From assembly GCA_030068145.1 (NCBI GenBank), contig JAPJBO010000495.1, positions 103,556 through 167,555 on the forward strand: a stretch of 64,000 nt of DNA. The letters run 5' to 3'. Source of the stretch: Diplonema papillatum (taxonomy: Eukaryota; Euglenozoa; Diplonemea; Diplonemida; Diplonemidae). This document shows positions 31,601 through 44,553 of the stretch, in pieces. Position 1 is the first letter of the stretch; every line of letters begins with the position of its first letter. The translations under genes and the position numbers were made by a program. The notes under the pieces are model-generated. The model was not told the DNA's origin. It did not search any database and was given only the letters and a program-made list of their open reading frames with translations.

Positions 31601-33720
31601 AACGTGAGTCAGTCTACCAGAACTGAGCATCCTTCACCCAAACTTTGCTTCACCAGAAGTTAGCTTCGCCCGAACTTTGCGTTTGCATCACCACAACTTA
31701 GCAACTTGGTTTCGCCCGAACTTTGCTGCTTTCCGAACTTTACAAACCCCGTAAATCATTGTCGACCGGAAAAGTGCCTCGCCCGGGTTCGAACCCGGGA
31801 CCTCCAGCCCTGAAGGCTTGCGCTGTTCACTCTACCATCACGGTGTCATTTCCAGGGGGAAAACTTCCTACGGAGACCCTTGAAGTTGAAATGACACTAT
31901 AAAAAGTGCTGCACTTCGCGCGTAGAGGCAGCAGTTTGGATTCTGGTCCAGAACTTAGCATCGCCCGAACTTTGCTTCGCCCGAACTTTACGGTTTCCCG
32001 AACTTTAACTGCTGCCTCTAGTTTCGCTGGGCGCCGGTCTTTACCGGCGCACATGTACTTTTTCTCCTGTGGTGTTTACGCACTGGCAGCATTCCATCCG
32101 AGCGTTCCGTCTGTTCATTACAGGATCTGTCGACAGGCATCTGCGCATAGCAGGCAACTGTTCATTGCAGGAAACTGCTCGCTATAGGCCTCGCTCAGTA
32201 GTGACTACAGACAATCGTTCTCCCAGACATTTGTCCCTCACAGGCATCTGTTCGTTACAGGCATCTGATATTTACAGGCATCTGATCTTTACAGGCACCT
32301 CATGATCAGGCTCATCCTGTAGCATGTAGCCCAATTGTTGCAGTAGAGTGATTGCCAGGCCTTTGACGACCCTGAACGCACTGTGCACACAGTCGGTGTC
32401 TACGTAACAGCAGATGGGTCGCGCTGCGGGGGCGGCTCACGGGTGAACGTCGTTGTCCGCAGAAGGGGGTCGTGCCGTGTCGGCGGGTGTCCGCCGCTTC
32501 TTCTCACCGCGTTTGCGGAGCCCTCGCCGAGCTTTATTGGCCGTGTGAGCAACCATTAAAGCACAGAAACTGCAGCTACTACCTTGACATTTTTTCACAA
32601 AATTTCAAGATCTTTTTTTTTTCTTCAAGATGTGAAAAAAAAAATGGGCAAATCCAACAACTTCTGAAAAGGAGTTTGTCAATCCATGCGTAGAGGGTTG
32701 AGAAAGTGAGAGGGTGACGCTTTTCTCCCAGCCCCAGACTTCTGCCCGCCAGCCCACGCCCAGCAGAGAGTAGACTGTGATGCAGTGTTTTGGCTACACG
32801 ATACCACCTACCGGAAAAAGGTAAGGAATTCCTCACCCTCTTTTTTCGAGCCTCTTTTTTTTTGAGGAACTCCTCGCACTTTTTCGTTAGCGGGAGACTG
32901 GTCCTCGACCAACTTAGGGCCTTGATGCGGGCATTTTTGAGCGCAGACGAGCATCCTGAGGCCAAAAACAGGCCTTTGAGGGGTATTATGCATGAAAACG
33001 GCTCTCAGGTACTCAAAAATGGGTTTTGAGCATTGTTGGCCGCATAAAACCAGTTTTAGATAGGTTCTGGAAGGGTACCATGCAGGGTCAAAACCTTGTG
33101 TCTTTTTAAAACGCTCCCGCGGGGTCGATGGAGCCCTAAAAAAAATTTTGGAAAAAAAAAAATTTTGCTCAACTTCCTCAAAAATTACTGCAGAGTTTGT
33201 TCCAAACTTTTAAAATTCAAAAAACCCAATTTTTTCCGGAAATTTTTTTTTTGCCATTTTCAAAAAGACACAAGGTTTTGACCCTGCATGGTACCGACCG
33301 GGTCCAAAGTGGGAAATCACAGACACGTGGGAAAAAAAGGTAAAACTACAACAAATTTACTGGTCTAATGTCTCTCCAACGTCTCTCAGTGCATAAAAAT
33401 GCTGCAGAGACAAATGTACTGGTCTAATGTCTCACAACAACACGCAGTGCATAAAAATGCTGCAGAGACAAATTTACTGGTCTAATGTCTCTCAACAACA
33501 CGCAACGTGTAGACATGCTGCGGACGAGGGTCGCTGTAACTAAGGGAAGGAGAAGGCACACCGTCCGCATGAGCTCCGAGTTTCTCTTGCACCCGACGCT
33601 CTGGCAGTCGTCAGCGTAAATGTCCCGCAGGCTCTTCGTCGAGAGCTTGCCCGGGTCCAGCTTGCACGGCAGCGCCACAGCGCAACTCCTGTGATCGGCC
33701 GCTATACCCGTGGCCGCCAT
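19120..33720 (-). CDS. Gene A: LRR protein, five-exon model, 657 aa
   Basis: Exons, in order: 33562-33720, 28600-29328, 23470-23807, 21634-21856, 19120-19644. Frames match at every junction (phases 0, 0, 2, 0), all donors read GTRYGC and all acceptors CAG. Residues 1-53 start MAATGIAADHR. Four leucine-rich repeats begin at 64, 92, 120 and 148, exactly 28 apart (LECLDLNLN, LRSLLLADN, LERLDLTRN, LCDVGLADT), the ribonuclease-inhibitor type, capped by INPALVKIIERKAAANR. Residues ~180-275 are Ala/Pro/Glu-rich and 297-400 Pro/Gln/Glu-rich. Then comes a folded-looking block (EEEWYGVKLLYN, GAWYGIRGVFAAVSLEG) and a C-terminal part ending KKNPSD. LRRs bind proteins; no catalytic motif or signal peptide is seen. 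Introns are 4.2, 4.8, 1.6 and 2.0 kb, full of repeats. Function is unknown. The splice model is inferred and needs cDNA support. Confidence 0.7.
19690..20115. repeat. ~118-bp tandem repeat in gene A intron 4
   Basis: About 3.5 diverged units containing GATGCAACCTTAGTTCAAGA, TGTTTAGACAGAACGCTGCC and GTTTAGACAGAGCC. Confidence 0.9.
20116..21633. other. Rest of gene A intron 4
   Basis: 20575-20820 is a run of CGCCCGAACTTTGCTT and CACCAGAACTTAGC units, also found at 31617-31750 and 31945-32010. 21185-21232 is repeated in reverse at 63860-63905 (TAAAGGTGAGATGACAGGCA). 21235-21365 has two copies of ACTAACGCAACAAGAMGACG. No gene is seen. Confidence 0.6.
21634..21856 (-). CDS. Gene A exon 4
   Basis: From AACCACAG|G to GTAGAG|GTATGC. 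The first base completes a Trp codon with exon 3. It encodes YGVKLLYNASLVDD and GAWYGIRGVFAAVSLEGG, then an Ala/Ser-rich acidic stretch. Confidence 0.7.
21857..22675. other. Gene A intron 3, proximal part
   Basis: 22190-22290 is a fragment of the TIR of the element at 47751-49062 (CCTAGGGCTATGTTGGC, ATATGGAAACGGAAACGG). 22335-22435 shares a stretch with 8898-8965. No gene is seen. Confidence 0.55.
22676..23440. repeat. GACAAGTAC palindrome satellite
   Basis: Many copies of ACTTGTCA and its complement TGACAAGT alternate, with TAGATGTACTTGTCG and ACACGTATGACAAGTAC. The array is interrupted at 23031-23265 by TACGTGGTAT/CATCTACAT repeats. It lies in gene A intron 3, immediately next to exon 3. 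The same palindromes occur at 46475, 50290-50409 and 51717-51856. Confidence 0.9.
23470..23807 (-). CDS. Gene A exon 3
   Basis: It starts after a pyrimidine-rich CCCACCCGCAG and ends at GAGTG|GTATGC (phase 2). It encodes a Pro/Gln/Glu/Ala-rich linker (VIAAETDPDIIPLERK at the start, DLPDSPVPIADEEE at the end). A second donor, AACAG|GTACTT, 51 bases downstream would also keep frame, but it lies in the GACAAGTAC palindrome array and does not fit GTRYGC. Confidence 0.7.
23836..23924 (-). repeat. R6 fragment
   Basis: Reverse copy of the R6 3' part (CTTCGCAGATTGCCACCG, CAGTGCTGCCTAGCGAGTCG). Confidence 0.75.
23925..24454. other. Gene A intron 2, shared repeats
   Basis: 23943-24035 resembles 61298-61382 (AACAATGCATTGTTGGTACT). 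24055-24320 contains a ~100-bp tandem pair around GATCGAAGATCTTAGAAGAT and is repeated in reverse at 28105-28290. No gene is seen. Confidence 0.55.
24455..24584 (-). repeat. R6 fragment
   Basis: Reverse copy of R6 (TTGCTCAGACACGGTTGTAG to GTTTGTCAGG complement), truncated. Confidence 0.8.
24855..25082 (+). repeat. R7 interspersed element, copy
   Basis: It shares GCAGGGCTGCATCCTCGTGT and CTGCCCCCTGCGCCTGCTGT with 52506-52882 and, in reverse, 37667-38165. Here it ends at GACGACACATGCT without a trinucleotide run. Confidence 0.85.
25128..25403 (-). mobile_element. R2 SINE-like element
   Basis: Full-length reverse copy from the A/G-rich tail (25128) to CCCTGGTACC. A diverged flanking repeat (CCGGGG...AGAAAT...) may be its old target duplication. 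Confidence 0.8.
25404..25689. other. Unassigned, no gene recognised
   Basis: Between an R2 and an R3 copy; no coding frame or repeat identified. Confidence 0.35.
25690..25935 (+). repeat. R3 SINE-like element
   Basis: R3 copy with head AATACTCGACGTAGCTGC, a shortened middle, and tail GGCGCTTATGTAAAAAAA. Confidence 0.8.
26098..26373 (-). mobile_element. R2 SINE-like element with 25-bp flanking duplication
   Basis: Reverse full-length copy. CACATTGCATGTGGCTAAAA with four preceding bases CCCC flanks it on both sides (26046-26070 and 26380-26404, one mismatch): a target-site duplication of about 25 bp. Confidence 0.85.
26518..27215. mobile_element. A/T-rich element with imperfect inverted repeats
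   Basis: TTTATTGGGAAAAATAAATT near 26525 and its complement around AATTTAGTTTTCCCAATAAA near 27190 form the ends. The left part has repeated AATAAACG motifs. No transposase frame is seen. The right end abuts the hairpin element. Confidence 0.55.
27210..27425. mobile_element. Long-hairpin MITE, GC-rich stem
   Basis: GTGTCGGTTTTAGTCCCTCG at 27251 is matched by its complement ending near 27373. The arms continue through GGGTTTGCAACCCC/GGGGTTGCAAACCC. A/T-rich outer arms (TTTATTCGGCAA / TTGCCGAATAAA) give a ~200-bp near-perfect foldback. Confidence 0.85.
27445..27534. repeat. GGACGCAAGTGAAAACGCC repeat
   Basis: Repeated at 28305-28395 and in part at 12676-12735; a weaker relative lies at 28495-28570. 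Confidence 0.75.
27535..27763 (+). repeat. R4 SINE-like element
   Basis: R4 copy with head, middle and the CAGGTGCTTATACAA tail, followed directly by R5. Confidence 0.8.
27764..27973. mobile_element. R5 small TIR element, copy 2
   Basis: Ends GAACATTTCCGG and CCGGAAATGTTC as at 8403-8614. Confidence 0.75.
28000..28599. other. Gene A intron 2, distal part
   Basis: 28105-28290 is the reverse of 24130-24320. 28305-28395 repeats the 27445 unit. TTTTCGTTGAACGC occurs at 28459. No gene is seen. Confidence 0.55.
28600..29328 (-). CDS. Gene A exon 2 (leucine-rich repeats)
   Basis: 243 codons between CAG|CTGCCG (29328) and TTGCAG|GTGCGC (28600), phase 0 at both ends. It carries all four 28-residue LRRs and the Ala/Pro-rich linker. 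The frame continues in both directions for some codons, which explains a longer raw ORF. Two truncated copies of its first third lie upstream at 29697-29953 and 30314-30570. Confidence 0.8.
29697..29953 (-). pseudogene. Truncated copy 1 of gene A exon 2
   Basis: It begins at the same CAG|CTGCCG acceptor as exon 2. It reproduces about 83 codons with two 9-base in-frame losses (after SGHP and after NPI), then leaves homology after SEHVSSNA and meets a stop. It lies in intron 1, upstream of the true exon. It could be skipped, or be spliced in and truncate the protein. Confidence 0.85.
30314..30570 (-). pseudogene. Truncated copy 2 of gene A exon 2
   Basis: As copy 1, offset by exactly 617 bases, with the same two deletions and a few different substitutions (LSNVM for LFNVM, LTNDS for LMNDS). 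Flanking intron (CATAACATGCGATCACACTG) is duplicated too. The deletions therefore predate the second duplication. Confidence 0.85.
30931..31404 (-). CDS. Unrecognised ORF in gene A intron 1
   Basis: An ORF of up to 157 residues; the first frame codon in the range is GTG and the first ATG begins MNLEDRNLDE. The N-part is acidic (DPEPDHEPEA), the middle is basic and helical (GKTHRMYMRRGMKQCLQDAL, DKLARFEMKRKREQ). The 3' end lies in the interspersed repeat shared with 9155-9362, which favours a mobile-element origin (gag-like or captured exon) over a host gene. An acceptor-like GGCAACAG precedes ATTTCGTC. No known domain is recognised. Confidence 0.35.
   Translation of the reverse strand: MATDFVADPEPDHEPEARAGPMNLEDRNLDEMPETAKLFYGKTHRMYMRRGMKQCLQDALTRALVTKKWSDTASEVADKLARFEMKRKREQGGESSVCVEPTQAEKRCRLVQSVALPTCETGLGYSLPEPRERIPGATVTVHVLGRVPRVGRVFCNP
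31617..31750. repeat. CACCAGAACTTAGC / CGCCCGAACTTTGC units
   Basis: Short, imperfect tandem units of the type also seen at 20575-20820 and 31945-32010. Confidence 0.8.
31776..31847 (-). tRNA. tRNA-like Pol III unit, degenerate (anticodon position TCA)
   Basis: On the minus strand a box A match TGGTAGAGTGA and a perfect box B GGTTCGAACCC are correctly spaced, followed by GCGAGGCA and a TTTT terminator at 31771. The T arm is perfect (CCGGG/CCCGG around TTCGAAC). The anticodon arm forms with one mismatch (CAAGC/GCTGG) around CTTCAGG, which would place TCA at 34-36. The acceptor and D stems do not pair well. It is therefore more likely a tRNA pseudogene or tRNA-derived head than a working tRNA. 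A TCA anticodon would suggest selenocysteine, but the long variable arm of tRNA-Sec is missing. Confidence 0.5.
31848..31910. repeat. Inverted repeat upstream of the tRNA-like unit
   Basis: GTGTCATTTC (about 31843-31852) and GAAATGACAC (about 31888-31898) can form a stem next to the tRNA-like 5' side. Confidence 0.6.
32010..33074. other. Gene A intron 1, mixed sequence
   Basis: 32145-32300 has 16-bp units with CAGGCATCTG. 32590-32650 pairs with 30690-30770 in reverse (T/A-rich AGATCTT blocks). 32810-32900 has an imperfect inverted repeat around AGGAATTCCTCACC/GAGGAACTCCTCGC. No gene is seen. Confidence 0.45.
33075..33296. mobile_element. MITE with ~35-bp inverted repeats
   Basis: GGTACCATGCAGGGTCAAAA at the left and TTTTGACCCTGCATGGTACC at the right; arms continue with CCTTGTGTCTTTTT. 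222 bp, non-coding. Confidence 0.85.
33355..33520. repeat. 62-bp tandem repeat next to gene A exon 1
   Basis: Nearly three units with TTACTGGTCTAATGTCTC and GCATAAAAATGCTGCAGAGA, starting about 40 bases after the exon 1 donor. Confidence 0.9.
33562..33720 (-). CDS. Gene A exon 1 (start codon)
   Basis: 53 codons from ATG at 33720 to the donor ACG|GTGTGC (phase 0). It encodes MAATGIAADHR to NSELMRT and lacks repeat character. Just downstream lies the 62-bp tandem repeat of intron 1. Confidence 0.65.
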
Positions 33721-34460
33721 TGTGCCGGCTTCGCAGGGGTGGCGCGAGAAAAGACAGTGTTTTCGGCGGCCCAGTCGTCAGCCCCTTGTACACACACACA
33801 CACCCGCGTAACCCCTACGACGGGATGCACAGGCGTGCACTTAGCGCCTCGTTGCCCCGCGCGGCGCTGGGGGGCGGGTGGAAGCTGGGAGGTGGGGTAC
33901 GGTTCACCGTATTTCCCTTGTTTACCCTCCTCCCCTCACTGGGACGGGAGGACGGGACAGGAGCCGTCTCCGTGGTGTTTCTCCTTTTCTTTTTCGGAGA
34001 GAGAGAGAGGGAGAGAAAGGGAGAGAGAGGGAGAGGAAAAACGTATGCGCACGCTTCGACCTTGCGCGTCCAAAACTTGCACTCTAAAAAACTGAACAAA
34101 AAAAAAAGTGAAAAGAGCACGAGAAAAGACAGAAGTCTTTTCCCACGCTCTTTCTTCTCTTCTCACCCTCACCCTTTTTCTTCCCCGATGTGTGTGTGTG
34201 TGGATGTGTTCTCTTTTTTCTGCGGGGGGGGGGGGGGTGGGAGCGGCACCTGGTATGCAGGCCCGTCGGTTCCTCTATCCTTCCCCCGGCCTGGTTGTGG
34301 TTTGTAAGATCAATCCGAGACTATTGCCAGCAAAGACACTCCATTCGCCACCGCTGTGATGGAAAGTGTGTTACGGTTGCAAGGTGCGCTCCAGCACCGG
34401 TTGGGGGAGCTAAACTGTGCGGTCCATTTTGCAGGTGTGGCATCCTACCGTACCGCAGCA
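33721..34460. other. Upstream of gene A
   Basis: Probable 5' flank of gene A: (CA)n at 33789, (GA)n at 34000-34037, T/C-rich blocks, and G-runs at 34224. No further exon is recognised. Confidence 0.4.
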
Positions 34461-34461
34461 C

Positions 34462-34940
34462 GTGCCAGCACCAGCGGGCCACGACTTAAAGCTGCCAGCG
34501 GTGACCCAGATGGCGACTGCCGAACAACAGCCACTTCACGTGCACATGAACATCGAATTTTTTTGCCAGAATGTTTCTGTCCATACCGTTCCTCGCCCTT
34601 TTTTGGCGTCATACCATACAGCCGCATGTGCTGGCATCAGCGCTGGCCACGACTTGAAGCTGTCAGTGGTGACCCAGGCAGCGACTGCTGAGCAACAGCC
34701 ACTTCACGTGCACATGAGCATCGTAATCTGCCAGAATCTTCTGCTCAAACCGTTCCTCTCCCTTTTTTGGCATCCTGCCATGTGCCAGCATCAGCGCTGG
34801 CCACGACTTGAAGCTGTCAGCGGTGATCCAGGCGGCCAACTGCCGGACAACAGCCACGTCATGTGCACGTGAGCATCGTATTCTGCCAGAATCTTTCTGC
34901 TCGGACCATTCCTCTCCCTTTTTTGGCATCCTACCATGCA
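34462..34940. repeat. ~160-bp tandem repeat, about three copies
   Basis: Units share GCTGGCCACGACTTGAAGCT, AGCCACTTCACGTGCACATG and CGTTCCTCTCCCTTTTTTGG. The units shorten progressively. Confidence 0.9.
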
Positions 34941-35189
34941 GAGCGGCATGAGCCCGGCATCAGAGAGGGCACTAGCTTGCGGCGAACAAATAGGAGTAGA
35001 TGAATGCCGAGAAAAGACGAAAAGAGCCGCCGGATGAGGGAAACATGCGTCGCACCGAGTGCAGAAGCTTGATTGAGAACGTGACGGGCGGCGCCGGCTG
35101 AGTCTCTCGTGGAGGAAAAATAGCGGCGAGGGCGGTGGCTAGGGTGCGAAAAGGCGGAGAGAGACAGCGTGCGTGTGTGCATGTGAGAG

Positions 35190-36020
35190 CGATGGAGTCG
35201 GCATCCGATACTGAGTGTATAACAACCCACCAGCCGAATGCACCGGCCAAAAATTGATGATGCTTCTGGCAAGCAGGACTGGCGACGCGGGATGCACCGA
35301 GAGCTGACTAGGTGTCCGAGTGATTGCTCATCAGATCCCACAACGTTGTGTCCGTTCATCTTGACAGCAGGGCCATGGAGTCGGCATCCGATAATATAAC
35401 AACCCACCAGCCGAATGCACCGGCCAAAAACTGATGATGCTTCTGGCAAGCAGGACTGGCGACGCGGGATGCACCGAGAGCTGACTAGGTGTCCGAGTGA
35501 TTGCTCATCAGATCCCACAACGTTGTGTCCGTTCATCTTGACAGCAGGGCCATGGAGTCGGCATCCGATAATGAGTGTATAACAACTCACCAGCCGAATG
35601 CACCGGCCAAAAACTGATGATGCTTCTGGCAAGCAGGACTGGCGACGCGGGATGCACCGAGAGCTGACTAGGTGTCCGAGTGATTGCTCATCAGATCCCA
35701 CAACGTTGTGTCCGTTCATCTTGACAGCAGGGCCATGGAGTCGGCATCCGATAATGAGTGTATAACAACTCACCAGCCGAATGCACCGGCCAAAAACTGA
35801 TGATGCTTCTGGTATGCAGGACTGGCGACGCGGGATGCACCGAGAGCTGACTAGGTGTCCGAGTGATTGCTCATCAGATCCCACAACATTGTGTCCGTTC
35901 ATCTTGACAGCAGGGCCATGGAGTCGGCATCCGATAATGAGTGTATAACAACTCACCAGCCGAATGCACCGGCCAAAAACTGATGATGCTTCTGGTATGC
36001 AGGACTGGCGACGCGGGATA
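35190..36020. repeat. 183-bp tandem satellite, about five copies
   Basis: CATGGAGTCGGCATCCGATA recurs at 35374, 35551, 35734 and 35917 (with a variant at 35191). The 177-bp unit lacks GAGTGT. 36030-36145 is a decayed remnant. A solitary diverged copy lies at 6483-6670. Confidence 0.95.
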
Positions 36021-36164
36021 AACCTCTGACTTACGGTGTCCAAGTGATCGCTCATCAGATCCCACAAATTTGGTGTCGGTTCATCTCGACGGTAAGCGGG
36101 AAGAGCCGAGAACATCAGATCCCAGGAAGGGTGTCGGCTCATCTTGACAGCAAAACTACTCGGG

Positions 36165-36790
36165 CTAACGGTCTTCCTCGTCTCATTCTTGTCGGCGGCT
36201 GCTTTGGCCGCGGCTTTGGGCGTCTTCTGACGTTAACTATGGCTAGCCAAGTTTGAGACTAATGAGACCGACACCAATGACGAAAAGTTTTCATGGAACG
36301 TTTGCATCTTTCCACTCACTGTGCTTGTTCACCGGCACGGCTTTGTCACACGCGTGTTAGACTTTTCGGTCCGTGTTTCAAGACGGGTAGAAGATCGCTA
36401 TGTCTGACATGAGCCTGCGAACTCGTCAGGCCGATGGGGGATTGAGGCTACCGGTCCTTTCTCGTCTCCTATTTGTCGGCGGCTGCTTTGGCCGCGGATT
36501 TGGGCGTCTTCTGACGTTAACTATGGCTAGCCAAGTTTGAGACTAATGAGACCGACACCAATGACGAAAAGTTTTCATGGAACGTTTGCATCTTTCCACT
36601 CACTGTGCTTGTTCACCGGCACGGGTTTGTCACACGCGTGTTAGACTTTTTGGTCCGTGTTTCAAGATGGGTAGAAGATCGCTATGTCTGACATGAGCCT
36701 GCGACCGTCAGGCCAATGAGAACATTGGGATACTGAGCACGTGGACGGCGTGGATTAGCATGCACTCGTCAGGCCGATGGGGGATTGAGG
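36165..36790. repeat. ~300-bp tandem duplication carrying gene B's 3' exon end
   Basis: 36165-36466 and 36467-36790 share GGCGGCTGCTTTGGCCGCGG, CTATGGCTAGCCAAGTTTGA and CACCGGCACGG. The first ~60 bases of each are copies of the coding end of gene B exon 2 (the AKAAADKKET region), so the terminal exon edge has been duplicated twice downstream of the gene. Confidence 0.85.
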
Positions 36791-40944
<4,154 letters not shown>

Positions 40945-40974
40945 CTTTCCCCCTTCTACACCCCCTCCTGAAGG

Positions 40975-43640
40975 TAGTTGATGTAGCTGATGTAGTTGAT
41001 GTAGTTGATGTAGTTGATGTAGTTGATGTAGTTGATGTAGTTGATGTAGTTGATGTAGTTGATGTAGTTGATGTAGTTGATGCAGTTGATGTAGTTGTTG
41101 TAGTTGATGTAGTTGATGTAGTTGATGTAGTTGATGTAGTTGATGTAGTTGATGTAGTTGATGTAGTTGATGTAGTTGATGTAGTTGATGTAGTTGATGT
41201 AGTTGATGTAGTTGATGTAGTTGATGTAGTTGATGTAGTTGATGTAGTTGATGTAGTTGATGTAGTTGATGTAGTTGATGTAGTTGATGTAGTTGATGTA
41301 GTTGATGTAGTTGATGTAGTTGATGTAGTTGATGTAGTTGATGTAGTTGATGTAGTTGATGTAGTTGATGTAGTTGATGTAGTTGATGTAGTTGATGTAG
41401 TTGATGTAGTTGATGTAGTTGATGTAGTTGATGTAGTTGATGTAGTTGATGTAGTTGATGTAGTTGATGTAGTTGATGTAGTTGATGTAGTTGATGTAGT
41501 TGATGTAGTTGATGTAGTTGATGTAGTTGATGTAGTTGATGTAGTTGATGTAGTTGATGTAGTTGATGTAGTTGATGTAGTTGATGTAGTTGATGTAGTT
41601 GATGTAGTTGATGTAGTTGATGTAGTTGATGTAGTTGATGTAGTTGATGTAGTTGATGTAGTTGATGTAGTTGATGTAGTTGATGTAGTTGATGTAGTTG
41701 ATGTAGTTGATGTAGTTGATGTAGTTGATGTAGTTGATGTAGTTGATGTAGTTGATGTAGTTGATGTAGTTGATGTAGTTGATGTAGTTGATGTAGTTGA
41801 TGTAGTTGATGTAGTTGATGTAGTTGATGTAGTTGATGTAGTTGATGTAGTTGATGTAGTTGATGTAGTTGATGTAGTTGATGTAGTTGATGTAGTTGAT
41901 GTAGTTGATGTAGTTGATGTAGTTGATGTAGTTGATGTAGTTGATGTAGTTGATGTAGTTGATGTAGTTGATGTAGTTGATGTAGTTGATGTAGTTGATG
42001 TAGTTGATGTAGTTGATGTAGTTGATGTAGTTGATGTAGTTGATGTAGTTGATGTAGTTGATGTAGTTGATGTAGTTGATGTAGTTGATGTAGTTGATGT
42101 AGTTGATGTAGTTGATGTAGTTGATGTAGTTGATGTAGTTGATGTAGTTGATGTAGTTGATGTAGTTGATGTAGTTGATGTAGTTGATGTAGTTGATGTA
42201 GTTGATGTAGTTGATGTAGTTGATGTAGTTGATGTAGTTGATGTAGTTGATGTAGTTGATGTAGTTGATGTAGTTGATGTAGTTGATGTAGTTGATGTAG
42301 TTGATGTAGTTGATGTAGTTGATGTAGTTGATGTAGTTGATGTAGTTGATGTAGTTGATGTAGTTGATGTAGTTGATGTAGTTGATGTAGTTGATGTAGT
42401 TGATGTAGTTGATGTAGTTGATGTAGTTGATGTAGTTGATGTAGTTGATGTAGTTGATGTAGTTGATGTAGTTGATGTAGTTGATGTAGTTGATGTAGTT
42501 GATGTAGTTGATGTAGTTGATGTAGTTGATGTAGTTGATGTAGTTGATGTAGTTGATGTAGTTGATGTAGTTGATGTAGTTGATGTAGTTGATGTAGTTG
42601 ATGTAGTTGATGTAGTTGATGTAGTTGATGTAGTTGATGTAGTTGATGTAGTTGATGTAGTTGATGTAGTTGATGTAGTTGATGTAGTTGATGTAGTTGA
42701 TGTAGTTGATGTAGTTGATGTAGTTGATGTAGTTGATGTAGTTGATGTAGTTGATGTAGTTGATGTAGTTGATGTAGTTGATGTAGTTGATGTAGTTGAT
42801 GTAGTTGATGTAGTTGATGTAGTTGATGTAGTTGATGTAGTTGATGTAGTTGATGTAGTTGATGTAGTTGATGTAGTTGATGTAGTTGATGTAGTTGATG
42901 TAGTTGATGTAGTTGATGTAGTTGATGTAGTTGATGTAGTTGATGTAGTTGATGTAGTTGATGTAGTTGATGTAGTTGATGTAGTTGATGTAGTTGATGT
43001 AGTTGATGTAGTTGATGTAGTTGATGTAGTTGATGTAGTTGATGTAGTTGATGTAGTTGATGTAGTTGATGTAGTTGATGTAGTTGATGTAGTTGATGTA
43101 GTTGATGTAGTTGATGTAGTTGATGTAGTTGATGTAGTTGATGTAGTTGATGTAGTTGATGTAGTTGATGTAGTTGATGTAGTTGATGTAGTTGATGTAG
43201 TTGATGTAGTTGATGTAGTTGATGTAGTTGATGTAGTTGATGTAGTTGATGTAGTTGATGTAGTTGATGTAGTTGATGTAGTTGATGTAGTTGATGTAGT
43301 TGATGTAGTTGATGTAGTTGATGTAGTTGATGTAGTTGATGTAGTTGATGTAGTTGATGTAGTTGATGTAGTTGATGTAGTTGATGTAGTTGATGTAGTT
43401 GATGTAGTTGATGTAGTTGATGTAGTTGATGTAGTTGATGTAGTTGATGTAGTTGATGTAGTTGATGTAGTTGATGTAGTTGATGTAGTTGATGTAGTTG
43501 ATGTAGTTGATGTAGTTGATGTAGTTGATGTAGTTGATGTAGTTGATGTAGTTGATGTAGTTGATGCAGTTGATGTAATTGATGTAGTTGTTGTAGTTGA
43601 TGCAGTTGATGTAACTGATGTAGTTGATGTAGTTGATGTG
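40975..43640. repeat. 9-bp tandem array (TTGATGTAG), about 295 copies
   Basis: Almost perfectly uniform for 2.65 kb. Variants (TTGATGCAG, TTGTTGTAG, TTGATGTAA) are concentrated at the two ends, near 41080 and 43560-43620. It lies between the LINE 3' end and the gene B start. Open frames through it (HQL repeats) follow from the period. Confidence 0.99.
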
Positions 43641-43719
43641 GTCTTGGTGCTACGGTGTATTGAGAGCGCAGCATCGATTGGTGCCTTAGATTCCGCGTTG
43701 TTTCTAGAAAACAGTATCT

Positions 43720-44553
43720 ACTCGTGTTCCTTGGTAGAATACAGTGCTTGCGTGAGGGGGTCGCCTTTTACGTGTTTCCCTACTCTCTCGATAGCGCTCT
43801 GACTGTCGCTTCTCCACGTTGCCTGTCGCGTGAAGCCAACTTCCTTCATTGCTGTCGCCAGTGCAACTATTGCACTTCACACAACTCCGCCTGGGTGCTT
43901 GATGTAATGCGCCCCCGTATCTTGGCTCCGAATGCCTCTCCATTGACGTACACCCCAATCGTCCCTTCGCCTGTTTCCTCCACCCGAACCGGTCCCCAGG
44001 GCGATCTTGACCGAGCAACCCCTTGTCAATCTTCCGCCACTTTTTCACAGATGAGGTGCTGACAAAGATTCCAGGCCAGATGAAGGATGCGTACTGGGAC
44101 CAAATGCGTCCTTCAAGGAACCACCCAGATCCCTCTTGCAGGCCTCCAGAAAAAAGCGAATTGGATAGTTTCCACTGCAATGATCCCGATCCAATTTTCT
44201 TATCATTTGGGTCTATCACGTCACTATTCCTTCCCTTAATGTTGCCGTTACCTCTCTGGCAGCGCTGGGGGCCGCAACGTTGAGGCTGACGAGAGACTAA
44301 CGAGATCAGTCGACGTCAGAGCCCCGACGCCGCAAGAGAACGAGGAAAAACTACCATCGGCTGCTAACTCCACTCTGTCCGCCGGCTTTCGCAGCGCTGT
44401 TTCTATCTCGCTGATTATGCGTGGCTTCCGCTCTCTTCTCGGTGCTCGCAGCTCAAAGTCCTCTGCTGGGAGCCATCCCCTGGTTCCACGGGGATCAACT
44501 GCTAGCTGTGCCCGCGTCCGTTGGATTTGTGTGAAGTCCTTCACTGTTGTCAT
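43720..44553 (-). pseudogene. LINE RNase H region, frameshifted
   Basis: GEGTIGVYVNGEAFGAKIRG and ITSSTQAELCEV match the core of LINE RNase H, followed after a frameshift by ALATAMKEVGF and SDSQSAIERVGKHVKGD, with the conserved SDSQSA block. Further upstream a frame carries VELAADGSFSS, resembling the first RNase H strand (DGS). The fragment ends in a stop after YSTKEHE. Confidence 0.75.

Noticed and set aside
31776-31847. Selenocysteine tRNA
   Set aside because: The TCA position is suggestive, but the long variable arm and extended acceptor stem of tRNA-Sec are absent and stems mispair.
34931-36142. 400-residue minus ORF over the 183-bp satellite
   Set aside because: It is made of repeated satellite units with a shared frame; a solitary copy at 6483 has no such frame.
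40945-43674. Very long ORF of His-Gln-Leu repeats leading into gene B
   Set aside because: A 9-bp repeat without stops keeps a frame open by arithmetic; gene B has its own ATG with good context after the array.
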